Origin: Hippophae tibetana
Taxonomy: Eukaryota > Streptophyta > Magnoliopsida > Rosales > Elaeagnaceae
Direction: 5' to 3'
NCBI GenBank assembly: GCA_037013495.1
Contig: CM072811.1
Location: 14,451,190 to 14,515,189, forward strand
DNA: 64,000 nt
In this document: positions 23,040 to 35,363 of the stretch, piece after piece
Numbering within the stretch: the first letter of the stretch is position 1
Layout: each line of letters opens with the position of its first letter
The notes under the pieces: generated by a model
Databases searched by the model: none
Seen by the model: only the letters and a program-made list of their open reading frames with translations
Told to the model about the DNA's origin: nothing
Translations under genes and position numbers: made by a program

Positions 23040-24295
23040 ATTTGTGAACCTGATTTAAGTTATTTTAGTGAATAATTTCTCCACTATGTCTTTGCCTTGG
23101 AAGCATTGTAGTAGGTTACATCATTTAGCATAGAAGTGAAGAAGTTGGAGCCAATGGTAGCAAAGACTGATTCTGTAATCTTTATAGAAAAAGTGCAGCA
23201 AAATACCACTTCAAAGTTTAAGCAATTTCTTGAGCATCTTCATTATGCATTCTTGGGTGATAGTTACACCTTTCCAATGATTGTTGTAGCATCATGTACA
23301 CCCAAAGAAGAGGAAAGGTTACTGTGTGTGTTAAGGGAGCATAGAACAGCCTTGGGATGGACTCTCTCTGACATAAATGGTATAAGTCCATCCATTTACA
23401 TGCACAATATTCTAATGGAGGAACCTTAAAAACCATCAATTCAGCCCCAAATAAGATTAAATCCAGAAATGGAGGAAGTTGTGAGAGTTGAAATTTTAAA
23501 ACTTTTCAATGCTGGAGTTATGTATGCTATTTTAGACAGCTTATGGGTAAGTCCAATGTAGGTTTCTGTGTATATATGGGTTACCACAACCTGAACATAG
23601 CAACAAGGAAGGATCATTTTTCACTTCTATTCATTGATAAAATGTTGGATTGATTGGATGGATATCCCTATTATTGCTTCTTAGATGGTTATTCAGAGTA
23701 TAACCAAATTGCCATAGCCTCTGAAGATATAGAGAAAACTAAATTCACATGCCTCTACAAAACATTTTCTTTTAGAAGGATGTCATTTGGATTATGCAAT
23801 ACCCCAGAAACATTTTGACGTTGCATGATGGCTATCTTTTCAGATATGATTGAAGATATAATGGAATTTTCGATAGATGACTTTTCATTTGGAAAACATG
23901 TCATCTCCCTATTGAGTTGGAGAATAAAGCTTATTCAGTTGTAAATAAGTTTAATTCTGATGAGGTGGATGAGTTCCAAAATGATGTGTATGAAAATGAA
24001 AATATCTACAAAGAATGTACAAAGCAATGGCATGAAAAATAGATTCTTAGGTGTGAGTTTACTCCAAGATAACATGTTTTTCTCTTAAATTCACAACTAA
24101 AACTCTTCCTAGGTAAGTTAAGATCAAGATGGAAAGGTCCTTGTACAATTGACAAAGTTTCCACTTTTGGAGCAATATACTTGAAGAACAAGGCAAGGAA
24201 TATATTCAGAGTTAATGGTCAGAGATTGAAGCACTATTATGGAGAACAAGTGGAGAGAAATTGTGCATTTATTACTCTTCGAAATCCTAATTAAT
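23040..24295 (+). pseudogene. Athila-like Ty3/gypsy pol remnant (RT and integrase C-terminus)
   Basis: The frame at 23136-23429 matches the gypsy segment before RT (AFLGDSYTFPMIV, LREHRTALGWTLSDINGISP). RT motifs follow in shifted frames: PEMEEVVRVEILKLFNAGVM, YYCFLDGYSEYNQIAIA (near 23670), FRRMSFGLCNTPETF (near 23775) and MMAIFSDMIEDIMEFSIDDF, where the usual xMDD is SIDD. RNase H and most of integrase are missing, because at about 23890 the frame jumps to the integrase C-terminal region (LFLGKLRSRWKGPCTID, FRVNGQRLKHYYGEQ, 24100-24245). Multiple stops make it inactive. Confidence 0.85.
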
Positions 24296-25854
24296 GAAGA
24301 TTGAAAAGTCTGGCTATAGACTACAAAACAAGTGTTTATGGGAGGTAGCCCATAAAACTTTCTTTTGTTCTTTTATTTTATTTTTTATTATTTATTTGAA
24401 TAATTTGGATTTTGATGCTAGTTATTTTGTAAGAATAAAATGCTGAAAATTACAAGCTAATGCGGATCTATCATAAAACTAGGGAAGTTCCTTTCATTTC
24501 TTCAATTTGTCTCTCTTTTAAATTACAATGAAGACATTGTTTAGTTTAAGTTTGGGGTGTTAATTTCTATAGTCTTGAGTTGTTGAATTGTCTTATCAAG
24601 CATGTATTTGAATATGATTGAATTCGTTATGACTCTGAAATTTGTGATTGAGGATGGTTTTGAGAAATGTTTTTCAAAATATGCTATTATGTTAGTTAGA
24701 GTTTTATGGGTACACTGATTTAAATCTTTGTCCTTGAAAATATTGAGTACATAGTAAATTTTCTCTACTCTATTTTGCCTATGAAAAGAAAGAGTTGAAT
24801 TAACTGGGTTAGGAAAAGTTTAATATTGCTTTACTCTAGAATTCGTTGATGGATCCTTGAGGCAAAATCATGGTTGATACCAAATATTAGAAAAATTATC
24901 TAGGTATTTTTTTGTCACAACCAAAAAGATTTCCCAACTGTTCTAATTATCACACCATCATTGCATGGTGTATTCCCATAGTTAACCATCTTGAGCCTTA
25001 TTTTATATAAGTCTTATTTGCTCTTTTAACTACATAAAACATTCTCATTCTAAGCCTAAAAAAACCATGAACTTACCTTAAATTTTGAGAAAATACCTTG
25101 ATGAAAATTTGCATTTAAAAAGAAGTTTGAATTAAATAATTCACATTATGTTTGCTCTATTTGATCAAAGTGTGAAAAAAATAAAGAAAGTGAAAGGTAA
25201 GAATCGAAAAAGGGTTAAGGTGGTTGAAATTAGTAAAGATTATGCGTATCAAGGCAACCACATCTTCAAAAAAAAAGGAAAAAGGAAAAAGAAAAAAAAG
25301 AGTACTCCACTTATTGAGTATGGCAACAACATTGTCATCGGTATGAGCATATTGTCGAGAAAGAGCTATAGTGTGAATCTTGTGGATACTCTCTTTTTTT
25401 GTTCTTTTTCTAATAAGTATTTTCCCAATTTTCTTTGATTTTCCATATCCATTTATTTCTTAGGCCTCACCCTATGGCCTGTCATTACAACCCTGATTAA
25501 AGACCTTTTGATCTCTTATTTTGGTATTTGATTACATTAGTGGAAAGCATTTTTGAAAATTAGACTTATGGAGTTAAGTTTTGAGAGAATTCTTCTTATT
25601 TTAATTGTTCTACTTTTATCTGAATTTACTGATGATTTGGAGTTAAACTGACTATTTTACACACACACTCAAAGACTTAGCTTTTAGGTTAAAGTAAATG
25701 CTTAACTCTTGCTTGACAAAATTACTAAATTTTTTATTGATTTTCCTACTATCTTTGATGTAAAAAGAGTAAGTTATTAGTGATGAAATCTAAATTCAAG
25801 TCATGGCTTGGTGAGTGATGGTTGTTCTCTATGAGGTCTTGTTGACAATATCTA
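24296..25854 (+). repeat. 3' non-coding region of the Athila-like element
   Basis: It follows pol. ATGGGAGGTAGCCCATAAA (24339-24357) resembles the conserved TGGGAGGCAACCCA-type motif downstream of Athila-like pol. A PPT-like ACATTGTTTAGTTTAAGTTT then GGGGTG lies at about 24535-24560. The part 24880-25850 is the counterpart of 6936-7930. Lysine-rich open frames here (25148-25438) are not protein-like. Confidence 0.6.
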
Positions 25855-27523
25855 TGATGATGAGTCATAAGACTAGCATTACAAATACCGATCTTGCGAA
25901 ATACCCTTTGTGGTTTTATTATTTGTAAAACTCTCGCAAGTGCACGAATCATTTTTATAGAAAATGATAAGTATACTCCCAAGGTCGATCTAAGGAAGAA
26001 ATATATGTGGTTTTTAATTTATTATTCAAAATCTTAAATATGAAATTAGATCCTACACAGATATTTTGGTTTTTGTGTTCTAATCTAATGACATAGTATA
26101 AATAAACATAGATATGGATTCAATAAACAATAATGCAAATATTTCTCATTTATAACAATGGAGTATTTAAGAATATAATAATTAAGTTAATTATATTTGC
26201 TCATATTATTTAAGTTATTAAAAATATAAACTGATATTTATTGATTCTCTCTTTTTTATATGAATATCACATTTGATGAGGTCAGATATAACCTATGGGT
26301 TGGGTCGATAACTAATTTTATTAATTAAATTAATTCATTTCTTTCAAATATAACCTATGGGTTGGTTTTTATATGAATGCCACATTTGGTAGGGTTAGAC
26401 ATTTTAAACTTTATTCAAGGTGTCTAAATTAAACCAAAGAATTTAATTATCTCAGTACTAACTTTCAAGTTTTTAAACCATTATTGAAAATATGTTGTCA
26501 ATACATTTTCAAATATTAATTCTAATAAAAACTTTTGAAATAGAGTTTTACTCTAACAACCGGGTGATTGTAACAACAAATAAAATAGCACTACTCTAAA
26601 TCAGACTGGATAATTAAACCTTAAAATCTAATTTTCATATTTAAGTTTGTAATGAAAAATAATATATTTCTCTCTAATATCCTTAATTTAAAATCTTCAA
26701 TAAAAACAAAATCAATTTATTTTATAGAAATGTTTTACCTATTTAATATTTTACAAGCATAACAACGTTACTATTATATCATATTAACAAACAGTCAACC
26801 ATGTTAAATTTAATCACAGACAAATTAAATATAGCATATAAGAATAAAATATAAAAAGATAATTGTAAAAAATGGAAAGTGCTCAGAAAATTGTGTGTTT
26901 TGGAATGGGGAAGAAGGTCCTTTTATAGGTGAGAAAAAGGCCAAAAAAATAGGGAAAAATATTTTAAAATTTGAATTTGGATAGGTTGTCATGCATATGA
27001 GGGAGGCAAATCTTCGTAGACAAGCGGCTAGCGTGTGCGGGACACGACGAGGAGTGTGTAGGCACACATGGAAGTCAGCGCGGTGTGTGCTGGGCGTTAC
27101 GCGCAGATGCGTAGGATAATGATCAACGTTATATGGAACGTTGCATGCATTTCTCAATGCAGCTGGAAGGGACGCACACATTTCTTGGCATGGCAAGGTG
27201 TGCTACACACGTTTCTCGACATGCCTGTGCACATAATTTTGGCCTTTTGATATTTTTGACCTTCTTTGTTCAATTTTTCTATCTTTTTGACTTTTCCTCA
27301 TTTATTTTCTCAATATATTTGTGATGTATTACCTCTAGTATTTTTTCTTCGAATCTTTAAGTTATTTTTGAACTAAAATACCTGAAAAATAAAAAAAAAT
27401 ACCCATGATTTCGAAAAGAAAAATTTATATAAAAATATGATAAAATTGTACAAATATAAATTTATTTAATCAATTAAAGTATATTAAATCATGGTAATTT
27501 TAGTTCTTTTTAAGCACTCATCA
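25855..27523 (-). mobile_element. Family A solo LTR, copy 5 (subfamily A2), TSD ATCTA
   Basis: On the plus strand it runs from TGATGATGAGTCATAAG to AAGCACTCATCA, flanked by identical ATCTA at 25850-25854 and 27524-27528. Minus-strand TATA box CTATAAAAGG at about 26921-26930. Its promoter-proximal part (GTGTTTTGGAAT, AAGAAGGTCCTTTTATAGG) is shared with copy 6 at 62143 but not copies 1-3, so copies 5 and 6 form a subfamily. It carries the GC-rich block at about 26995-27235. It interrupts the 3' non-coding region of the Athila-like host element. Confidence 0.9.
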
Positions 27524-27528
27524 ATCTA

Positions 27529-28690
27529 CAATTATCTTTTATTTTATTTTCTTTTTGTTTGAGGACAAACAAAATTTTAAGTTTGTGGTGTTTGATGATT
27601 TAATTTGGCATAATTTATGACTTTTCAACTTTAACTTTAGTCTAATTTTATTTATTTATTATTGAATGTTGACTTCATCATTATTATTTAAATTTTATTG
27701 CAAAGTTGAAGATAATGAATATCCAAAATTTTAGAAACATATCATGTAATCTAATATATATATATAATAATAATAAGAGATAGAGAACGAAAAAACGAGA
27801 ACAAGGAGAAGAAAATAGAGAAACTAACGCCGCGAAAGAAAAGAAAAAGAAATACGAGTAGCAAAACTGAGAAATCAAAAGAAAAAAAGAATAGAGTGAT
27901 GGCGCAAAGAATTGAAGAAAAAAAAGATTGGAGCCCAACGGATTAACGCAAAGGAATATTCTTTTTGCGAGTTAATTTTCTTTCAATTCTTCTCAGAAAA
28001 TTATGGTAAATTCTTTTATATTAAATTTAATTTTTAGCATGAATTAATTTTCTTTATTCTAGGAATAATATGTCATTTAATTTTAAACTATATTTTATTT
28101 TCTATGTTAATTTAAATTATTGATCTTCATATTTGTCTGATTTATTCTGAGGTTAATGATTCTAATTAACTAGCTATTAATTAGATGTTTTTCGTCTTGT
28201 GATTAACTATCGAAAGAAAGAATTATAGGATAAATCTAAAATATTTCGGCATAGATAAATATAGAGATCGAAAAATTTGTATGAACCTATATAGTTTTAA
28301 AATCATTGGTCTTAATGTTTTCTTGTTTTATATTAAATTGTATATTTTTGTGTAAATTAATAAAAAAAATTACAATTGACAGTCGAAAGAGACTTTTAGA
28401 TGATTTTTTTGGAGATTATTAACAAATAGAGAGAATTAAATTATATTAACTAGATGAGTAAAACATAACGAGAGATTAGATGAAATCGATTTTTCTAAAA
28501 AATTTCTTCCTATTAATTTGATTTTTGAATAATATTTTTATTATATTTTACGTATTTTCTTTAAATTGATTTTATTTTAAATTCTAATTACAAAAAATAT
28601 AATAACTTTTGTATATAAAATTAAAATTAATATAATTTTGATATTTATGAAAAATAAGTTACCAATCTAATTTTGCTTAGAAAATAAGAA
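27529..28690 (+). mobile_element. PPT-like motif and LTR-B of the Athila-like host element
   Basis: TTTGAGGACAAACAAAATTT then TAAGTTTGTGGTG (about 27560-27583) is the polypurine-tract context seen before many plant gypsy 3' LTRs. The following TGATGATTTAATTTGGCATA (27588) is taken as the LTR start. A TATATATATATA run at about 27757-27770 can serve as the promoter, followed by a purine-rich R region. U5-like text (CGAAAGAGACTTTTAGATGA, ACGAGAGATTAGATGAAAT, TTACCAATCTAATTTTGC near 28660) resembles common eudicot gypsy LTR ends. The right border is approximate. No coding region follows. Confidence 0.55.
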
Positions 28691-29804
28691 TAAAGCACTT
28701 AGGCTTGACAAACAAGTATAGGCCTCGTATGTGACTTTTGAGGGATGGATCCGATTGCTTCCACACCTTTATATGTACAAGCTCCTCATATTGCTTTAAT
28801 CCCACAATTGCCTTTCACATTTAGGCGTTCGAGAAAAAGGGTGGAGAGGAAGAGATATCTTTCTAGATATTTTTTTTTCTTCTCGTTCTTATTAATCTTA
28901 ATTATGACGTATATAATATAGAACACAATTTTCCCATCATCCGAACACTTCGCTTCCCACAACATTCATATCACACTTTCCTTTGCAAGAAATTATGGAT
29001 ATTAGATTTGCCGATGTCAGGGCCGGATCTTGCTACCATGAGTGCGAGCTAAGACGGAAGCGGGTCGAAGTGAATTTCACGAATTAGTGGTCGAGTGGAG
29101 GTCAATGGGAGTCTAATCGACGATGGTGTGGGTGGTGGAGTGCCATTTGCTGGGGCCCTAGCCGGGGATGGTATGCCAGGTTACTGAGGTTAGTGGGATT
29201 TGGACGGAAGGAAAAGAAACGGTCTATATTAATTAAATGGTAAGAGTAGTGATATTATTAAAATAAAATAAAAAATTTAAGAATAACAATTTATATTTTA
29301 ATAGTATTACTACCTTTATTTTGTCATACTCTTTCCATCTAATAAATAAATTAGACAAAACTTGATTAACTCTTTCTTTTCGGTCCAAATCCCACTGATA
29401 AAGCCTTTTTCTTTAGGTAAATTCGCAAGCATTTGACGATAATTATCAAGCGAGGTTTGACTCTTTCTGTGTGAGATTTAGATTTGTGTCATTCATCACT
29501 ATCTGATCTGATGTGTCCTTTAAATACGTACGTGTACCAACCAAATAGTCTCTATAGGCGTTTTAGCAGATTTAACATCCTTCACTCATCATATAGACAG
29601 AAACAGTAACATTAAGCTTTGGAAATCCACACGTAAAGAAAACGCAACACCATCTCTCGATTCACACACACAATTCTTCCCGGGCCTTTGCTATTCTTCC
29701 TTCAATATTTATCCGAACCAATTCTGATCCTTCATCGTCTCTGTTTATTTGATGTTCTGTGTTTGATTTTGTAAGTGGTTATATATATTGTTGAGGATAA
29801 AAAT
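28691..29804 (+). promoter_or_regulatory. Upstream region and likely 5' UTR of the NLA-like gene
   Basis: Mostly low-copy-looking sequence between the LTR and the gene. Base composition is more balanced at 28980-29220, but no frame there resembles a known protein. The last 200 bases are CT-rich with short open stretches and contain a five-codon upstream ORF (ATGTTCTGTGTTTGA, 29752-29766), typical of a leader. I did not see a convincing TATA box at a fixed distance, nor a clear site for miR827, which targets NLA 5' UTRs in Arabidopsis. Confidence 0.4.
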
Positions 29805-32800
29805 ATGAAGTTTTGCAAGAAATACCAGGAATACATGGAACGCCAGGAGAAGAAACTACCTGGCGTTGGTTTCAAGAAGCTAAAGAAGATCTTAAAGAAG
29901 TGTCGCAAAGACTTTCAATCCCATAATCACATTAATGGCGTTCTTAACATGCAGCCTTGTCCTGACCATTGCTCAGGTAACTTGAACAGATACCGCATCT
30001 CAATTTTCTCTATCTTTCTAATTTCTCGAATCGGATTTTGTAATTTTGACGATTTTAATTTCTGGATTTTGGGTTGATCCATTGGATATTGTCAAAGGTG
30101 GTGAAATTGCTCTGATTTATGGTTGGTCATGATCTCGTAATCGAATTTCCGAAATGAACAATTTTTAGATGGATTTCTATCATAGATGTACCAATTTTAT
30201 TTAGAGAGATATGATACAAAAATTTAGAGACAGACAGTATAAAAAAAAATTAAGAATAACATGTAGGTGAGGTTAGTAATATATAAGTGATTTAGGGTTA
30301 TGAGTATAAGATAATAACAACTGCATGGGATTTTTTTTAATTCATCAATCCTCATAATTCATGTGATTTTTTTAATTACAGAAACCAGCATATGTCAGAA
30401 GTCAAATTACTTGAATAATACAGGGAAAACTTGCGAAATAGATTCGAGACTTCGTGTTATACCTTTACAATCATGGCCATACTCAGAATTTTTTTTCACT
30501 GGACTAATTTCTTGTCAGTTATTATAGTACACTTAAAATAATTAATAAATTATTTTGTAAGGATTTTGTGATACGCTATTTTATCTTTTTATCTTTTAGC
30601 TTAGTAAACTTATACAAAAATATAAATTTATTTATACTTTCAAGTCAAAAATCATCACATTTATAGCATTATTAACATAATTTTAACATTAAAATTACTA
30701 ATCATAGTCAATTTGATTGCAATTAATGGGTAAGGGTTAATTTTTGGTTTAATATACTTTAATCTTATAATTTTTGAAATTAGTTACATTGGTTTTATAA
30801 TTTAAAAAATTAGTCTAAAAGGTATTTTTATTTTTTATTTTTTATTTTCAAATATACGTTAAATTGAGGGCATTTTTGGTATTTCAAATAATTTGAATAA
30901 CAAAATAATAATAATAAACGCTAACGATTCCTGAAGTTTCAACTCTAATCCATCTCTTGAAAATCATATACAAGTAATATCGTCCAGTAAAAGAAGTAAT
31001 CATGAATACTCTGAGAACTCAACAAATTCAACATTAATGGTAATAAAGAAATTGAATACCACGTCGCAATGAGTTCAATTTGCTCAAGATTTCATTTTTC
31101 TTACAACATTAAGCCCAAATTTTCATTAATTTAAGATATTAAATTTTTTACTTCTGTAAAAAGAATATGCTCTATGTTCTCAAGTCAAAAAACTATAAAT
31201 GTTCAAAATAAGATGTAATAATTAAAAGATCTAATAACCAATTTAGTTCATAGTTTTTGTAATTTGATCAAGTTAGTCATTAAAAATTAATTTAATTAAT
31301 TCAGTATTTTGATATTTTTATTTTGATTAATTTGATATTTTATTTATTAAATTTAATCAATTTAAGATTATAACTTCTTCGGAGACTAATATTAATATTT
31401 TAGGAAGTAATAAATTGGTCAAATTGAAGAAAAAAATTAGGATTCAAAATTAATCAATTTGAGAAGTTAAATATTAAATTGATCAAATTAATACTTAAAA
31501 ATAAATTTGTAAAGCCATAAAAACTGATATACTATTCCGGTTAAATTAATTTACAAATATATAGATTGAGATTGATATTACTCAATTTTTTCTCTAAATT
31601 TTGTTGGGGACTATATCCCCTCGTAGCCCCATATTTAGTTATGTCTATGTGAATTACATTATAATTTGAGTTTGTATTATTTCACATTATATTTTAATAA
31701 CTATTTACGATTTTTTATATTTCCTCAATTTTAACGACACTATATATGCCTGTGAAATGTATTTAGTAATTTCACACGCACCTAGATTTTTTACTTTCCC
31801 TTTTTCACTAGCTATATAGGACTCACCTTATAAAAGCAACTCTACATCATGAAATCCAAGTATCTTAATTGCGATGGTGAGTTTCCTTCACTAAGGACCT
31901 ACTCTAGGAGATCTCCCAATAATATATAAAGTTTAAATGTCTATGTAATGTGTATCCAATTCAATTGTTAAAAATTTCTATCTACAAACTTATTTGATAT
32001 TCTTCAATTTCATTTGTTTCCAGTATTTAATTGTTCTAGTGGTTGTTTGATTATTATTGTTATTATTTTGGATGAAAGTTAAATATGTTCCCTTTATTTA
32101 TACAAAATGTGTTATTTAATTTTCAAAATTAAAAAATGTATAATTTAATCTTTTTTTTATTTTAACATGTCGATACCCACCAAAAAAAAAAAAAATTTGG
32201 TACAGTCCTAAAAACTTTGATACCCTCTGTCATCTCATAGGGTTTCAATGTGTCTCTCTTTTATAATTAAAATGGGTTATGAAAATGACACATTTTTTGG
32301 TTTCTCCTCTACCTCTTTCTTTGTCTCAGAAAATGGCGTTTGGTTTGTCTCTAAGAAAAATGAACGAGAGGAATAACATTTGGTTTCAATTTTTTTTAGT
32401 TTCAGAGTAAGGTTGAAAGGATGATAATATCATCTGTATTCTTCATTGTTTACATGCTTTATTTCTTTTTTAAAAAGTTTATCAATAAAATATTTATTCA
32501 TATTTTTAAAAATTCTTATGGAAATTATTTTTTATAAATAATATGATTAGTGAACATATTTTTTATAAATAAAAGGATTTGTTAGTAACTTTCTTATTCT
32601 AAACGACTAAAATATACTTTATTCAAAGAAAATGGATCTGGAGATAATTATTCCCCTTATTTTTGCTAAGATTGGTTATTTGATTATGATAGTAAGTTGT
32701 TGTTTCTATTAATGCATTACTATAATACATGTTACGGCCTTAAAGAAGGGAGAAAAAAACGACTTAAAAAATCACTGAAGCATTAGGGACTTCCAAGTTC

Positions 32801-35202
32801 TAACCATGTACTGCAATTTTACTTTTTTTCACTTTGTACTATGCTATATGTTCTTATTTTGAGTTTAATTTGATATTTCCAGTTTGTGACGGAACGTTTT
32901 TCCCTTCACTTCTAAACGAAATGTCTCAAATAGTAGGCTTTTTCAATGAGCGTGCACAGAAGTTGCTAGAGCTACATCTGGCTTCTGGCTTTCGAAAGTA
33001 CTTCTTTTGGTTTAAAGGAAAGCTCAAGGGAAACCATGTTGCTTTAATACAGGAAGGCAGGGACCTGGTTATTTATGCACTAATCAATGCCGTTGCAATC
33101 CGAAAAATACTAAAGAAATACGATAAGGTACAATTGTATCTTGCTTTCATAATGGTTGCAGTATTATAGATGTTGCCTAAGAGACCAAGTTATAAAGAAG
33201 GAGTTAGATGTGAGGTACTGCACGTCTGATGAACAGCTTGCAGATATTCTAACAAAACCTCTTGGATTTACAAGGTTTGTCTCAATGAGAATCAATGAGG
33301 GGAGTATTGATTCTCATGTTTTTGCCAAGACGGTGAGTTTGAAAGAGAGTATTTGGCAAATCAGATTAGTATATGTTAGAAACACAGGTCTAACTTAATC
33401 CAATAAGATCTTATTAAGTTAATGGTTGCTTAAGTTTATAAGCAGCACTGCTACTGAACTTCTAGCCGATGTGGGACTGAAAGAAATTTAACAATCCTTC
33501 TACACGGGCAGAGCTGATCTCACAAAATACGATGAAACTGTTAAAGATAAAACTCAAGTCACCGATCAAGTGAAGACAAACTCAAGTCACCGATCAAGCC
33601 AGACCAAGTTCTAATACCATGTTAGAAACTCATGACTAATTTAACCCAATAAAATCTTATTAGGTTAAATTAGGTCTGGATTTCTAAAGAATTTGACTCT
33701 ACATATACTGTGTATATATGTATCACCTACAAAAGTGAAGAATTAATCAAGAATAATTTTGAGAATTTCGTTTCTTGCTTCTCTCTCTCACTCAATAGTT
33801 GCGTATTGTCATATTGTTTCATCATCTGTTCCCTTTTATGCTGTTGTAGATTCATTACTCCAAACAAGGGCAGGCCTTTAAGTCACAAGCTCAAAGCATG
33901 CATGTTGAGATCCTTCAGAGTCCGTGGCTATGCGAACTTATGGCTTTTCACATTAATCTAAGGGAAAGGAAAGTTAATTCCAAAAAGGCACCAGCATTGT
34001 TTGCGGGATGCTCCCTCACATTTAATGACGGGAAACCATCCCTCACTTGTGGGCTCTTTGATTCTGTCAAGGTTGATACCGACTTGACGTGCTCTATATG
34101 TTTGGTAAGTTTTCTAATCTCCACTAGAGTTCAAATATTTTGTTCAAAAGTTTAATTCAAATAATTATTTATCTGTTCAAATCCACACTAAGAGTTATCT
34201 TATGGTCTAGTGTATAAAAACCCCTTCCCCACAAGTTTGAACCGCACCAAATATTTCAATAAGTTCTCGTGTGATTATTCTATAACAGGAAACGCTTTTT
34301 GATCCAGTTGCTCTCACATGCGGTCATATATACTGCTACACGTGCGCTTGTTCGGCTGCATCAGTTACGATAGTAGATGGATTGAAGGCGGCAGATCGTA
34401 AAGAAAAATGCCCTCTCTGCCGAGAGGTGATTCATCCACTGACGTTATAAACTTTGCACAGCCTTTTATTTTCATGTTTCTGTTTCCTAATTCCTAATTG
34501 GTAGATCACCGTTGAGAAAATATTCATTCGATGGTTAAGTGTGATGCTACAAGGACCATGACACAACGCATAGTTAAGTTTCTGATCTATTATTTAGACA
34601 ACCATGGATTTGGACTCAGAAATTCAAAGGATATCAATGTATTAGAGGTCCTTGCCAAATGAAACTGTTCCAGCTTGTGGCATGACTAGAGAATAAAATA
34701 TAGAATTATATCAGTTTTGTCATCCATTTACTCATTCATGTGTAATGGTTTCAGTCAGGAGTGTATGAAGGTGCCGTGCATTTGGAAGAGCTGAACATTT
34801 TATTAAGCCGAAGGTATGCTATAATATTCAACTTGAATTCATTAGTATTTTGCTGAACAAAGGTTTTGGCTGAGGGTTGAAAGTAGAAAATACGAATAAA
34901 CTGGTTACCTAACACACAGTTATTGTTTGTATGAATAGCTGAGGTTTTTTTTTTCCTTCTTTTTTTAATATAATTTATAGTTTTTGTTATAAATATTCTC
35001 TCTGTAGCCAAAAAAAAAATTATAAATATTCTCCTGTTGGTAAATCCTTTTGGCTTAATTTAAATATTTTCATTGCCTGCACTCTTATTTGAACAGCTGC
35101 CATGAATACTGGGAACGACGGCTTCAGACAGAGAGAGTAGAGCGAATTCGGCAAGCAAAGTTGCATTGGGAATCCCAATGTCGAGCTTTCATGGGTATCT
35201 AG
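29805..35202 (+). CDS. NLA: SPX-RING E3 ubiquitin ligase, NLA/BAH1 homologue (six exons)
   Basis: Join 29805-29976, 32883-33127, 33850-34104, 34289-34426, 34755-34813 and 35097-35202; phases close and every intron is GT-AG. The product is 324 residues, close to Arabidopsis NLA (about 335). In Arabidopsis, NLA is an E3 ligase acting at the plasma membrane on phosphate (PHT1) and nitrate transporters for degradation, and BAH1 mutants accumulate salicylate-pathway benzoates; that role is inferred here. N-terminal SPX domain, about residues 1-145: [11 protein letters not shown], then [16 protein letters not shown] with the basic cluster expected to bind inositol polyphosphates, then LHLASGF and [19 protein letters not shown]3HC4 RING finger covers residues 220-268: C220, C223, C235, H237, C240, C243, C265 and C268 are all present. 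The conserved C-terminal tail ends QCRAFMGI. An in-frame GTG lies upstream, but the ATG at 29805 matches the family start. Intron 1 is 2.9 kb; introns 2 and 3 hold transposon relics. Confidence 0.93.
29977..32882 (+). other. NLA intron 1 (2.9 kb), AT-rich
   Basis: Begins GTAACTTG and ends TTTCCAG. It is AT-rich and has no coding frame. It includes the dispersed-repeat-like GGTTTAATATACTTTAATC near 30750 and GATCAAGTTAGTCATT near 31265, both of a kind common in plant introns. No transposon boundaries were identified. Confidence 0.7.
33177..33305 (+). pseudogene. Ty1/copia RNase H tail and PPT in NLA intron 2
   Basis: Plus-strand frame [20 protein letters not shown] then [13 protein letters not shown] is the conserved C-terminal end of copia RNase H, followed by a stop and a PPT-like GAGGGGAG (about 33298-33305). 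Only the last 40 codons or so of the element remain. It lies in intron 2, in the same orientation as the gene, and does not disturb the splice sites. Confidence 0.85.
33374..33670 (-). mobile_element. TRIM-like miniature LTR element in NLA intron 2
   Basis: Two copies of TGTTAGAAAC followed by similar text (CTAACTTAATCCAATAAGAT and CTAATTTAACCCAATAAAAT) start at 33374 and 33620. The left copy ends TTTAACA at 33494, making a repeat of about 121 bases; the right copy diverges after about 50 bases. Between them, next to the right copy, the minus strand reads TGGTATTAGAAC (33608-33619), a near match to the initiator-tRNA-Met primer binding site TGGTATCAGAGC. GATGTGGGACTGA inside the repeat matches the TRIM-like LTRs at 39726 and 45240. 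No coding capacity. Confidence 0.65.
34196..34256 (+). ncRNA. tRNA-like relic or SINE head in NLA intron 3
   Basis: An A-box-like TGGTCTAGTGT (34203-34213) and a B-box-like AGTTTGAACCG (34234-34244) are about 20 bases apart, with CCCCTTCCCCAC between. This is the layout of an internal Pol III promoter. The full cloverleaf does not form obviously and there is no clear 3' tail, so a decayed tRNA or a tRNA-derived SINE head is more likely than a working tRNA. Confidence 0.35.
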
Positions 35203-35363
35203 CAGGTCTGCTCATCGTCGGGAGAAATTAGCTGTGGAAATCCATCGACAAGTAACTCGTTTTTTGAGAATTTGCTTTCAAGGAGTTACCAATTTTTAAG
35301 TATTTGTTTTTGTCATTGAAATAGTTTGTTTAAGTAACTTTTGTAAATAACATATAAATCACT
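35203..35363 (+). other. Short 3' flank of NLA before the copia insertion
   Basis: About 160 bases between the NLA stop codon and the copia 5' LTR stub. It ends with TCACT (35359-35363), the left target duplication. It is presumably 3' UTR; no clear polyadenylation hexamer is visible in it. Confidence 0.5.

Noticed and set aside
29775-29804. Longer NLA start upstream of 29805
   Set aside because: The upstream codon is GTG and the added residues do not match the family. MKFCKKY at 29805 is the conserved start.
28691-30180. miR827 target site expected in NLA 5' UTRs
   Set aside because: No stretch matches the complement of miR827 well enough. The closest text (GGTTGGTCATGATC near 30121) lies in intron 1 and pairs poorly.
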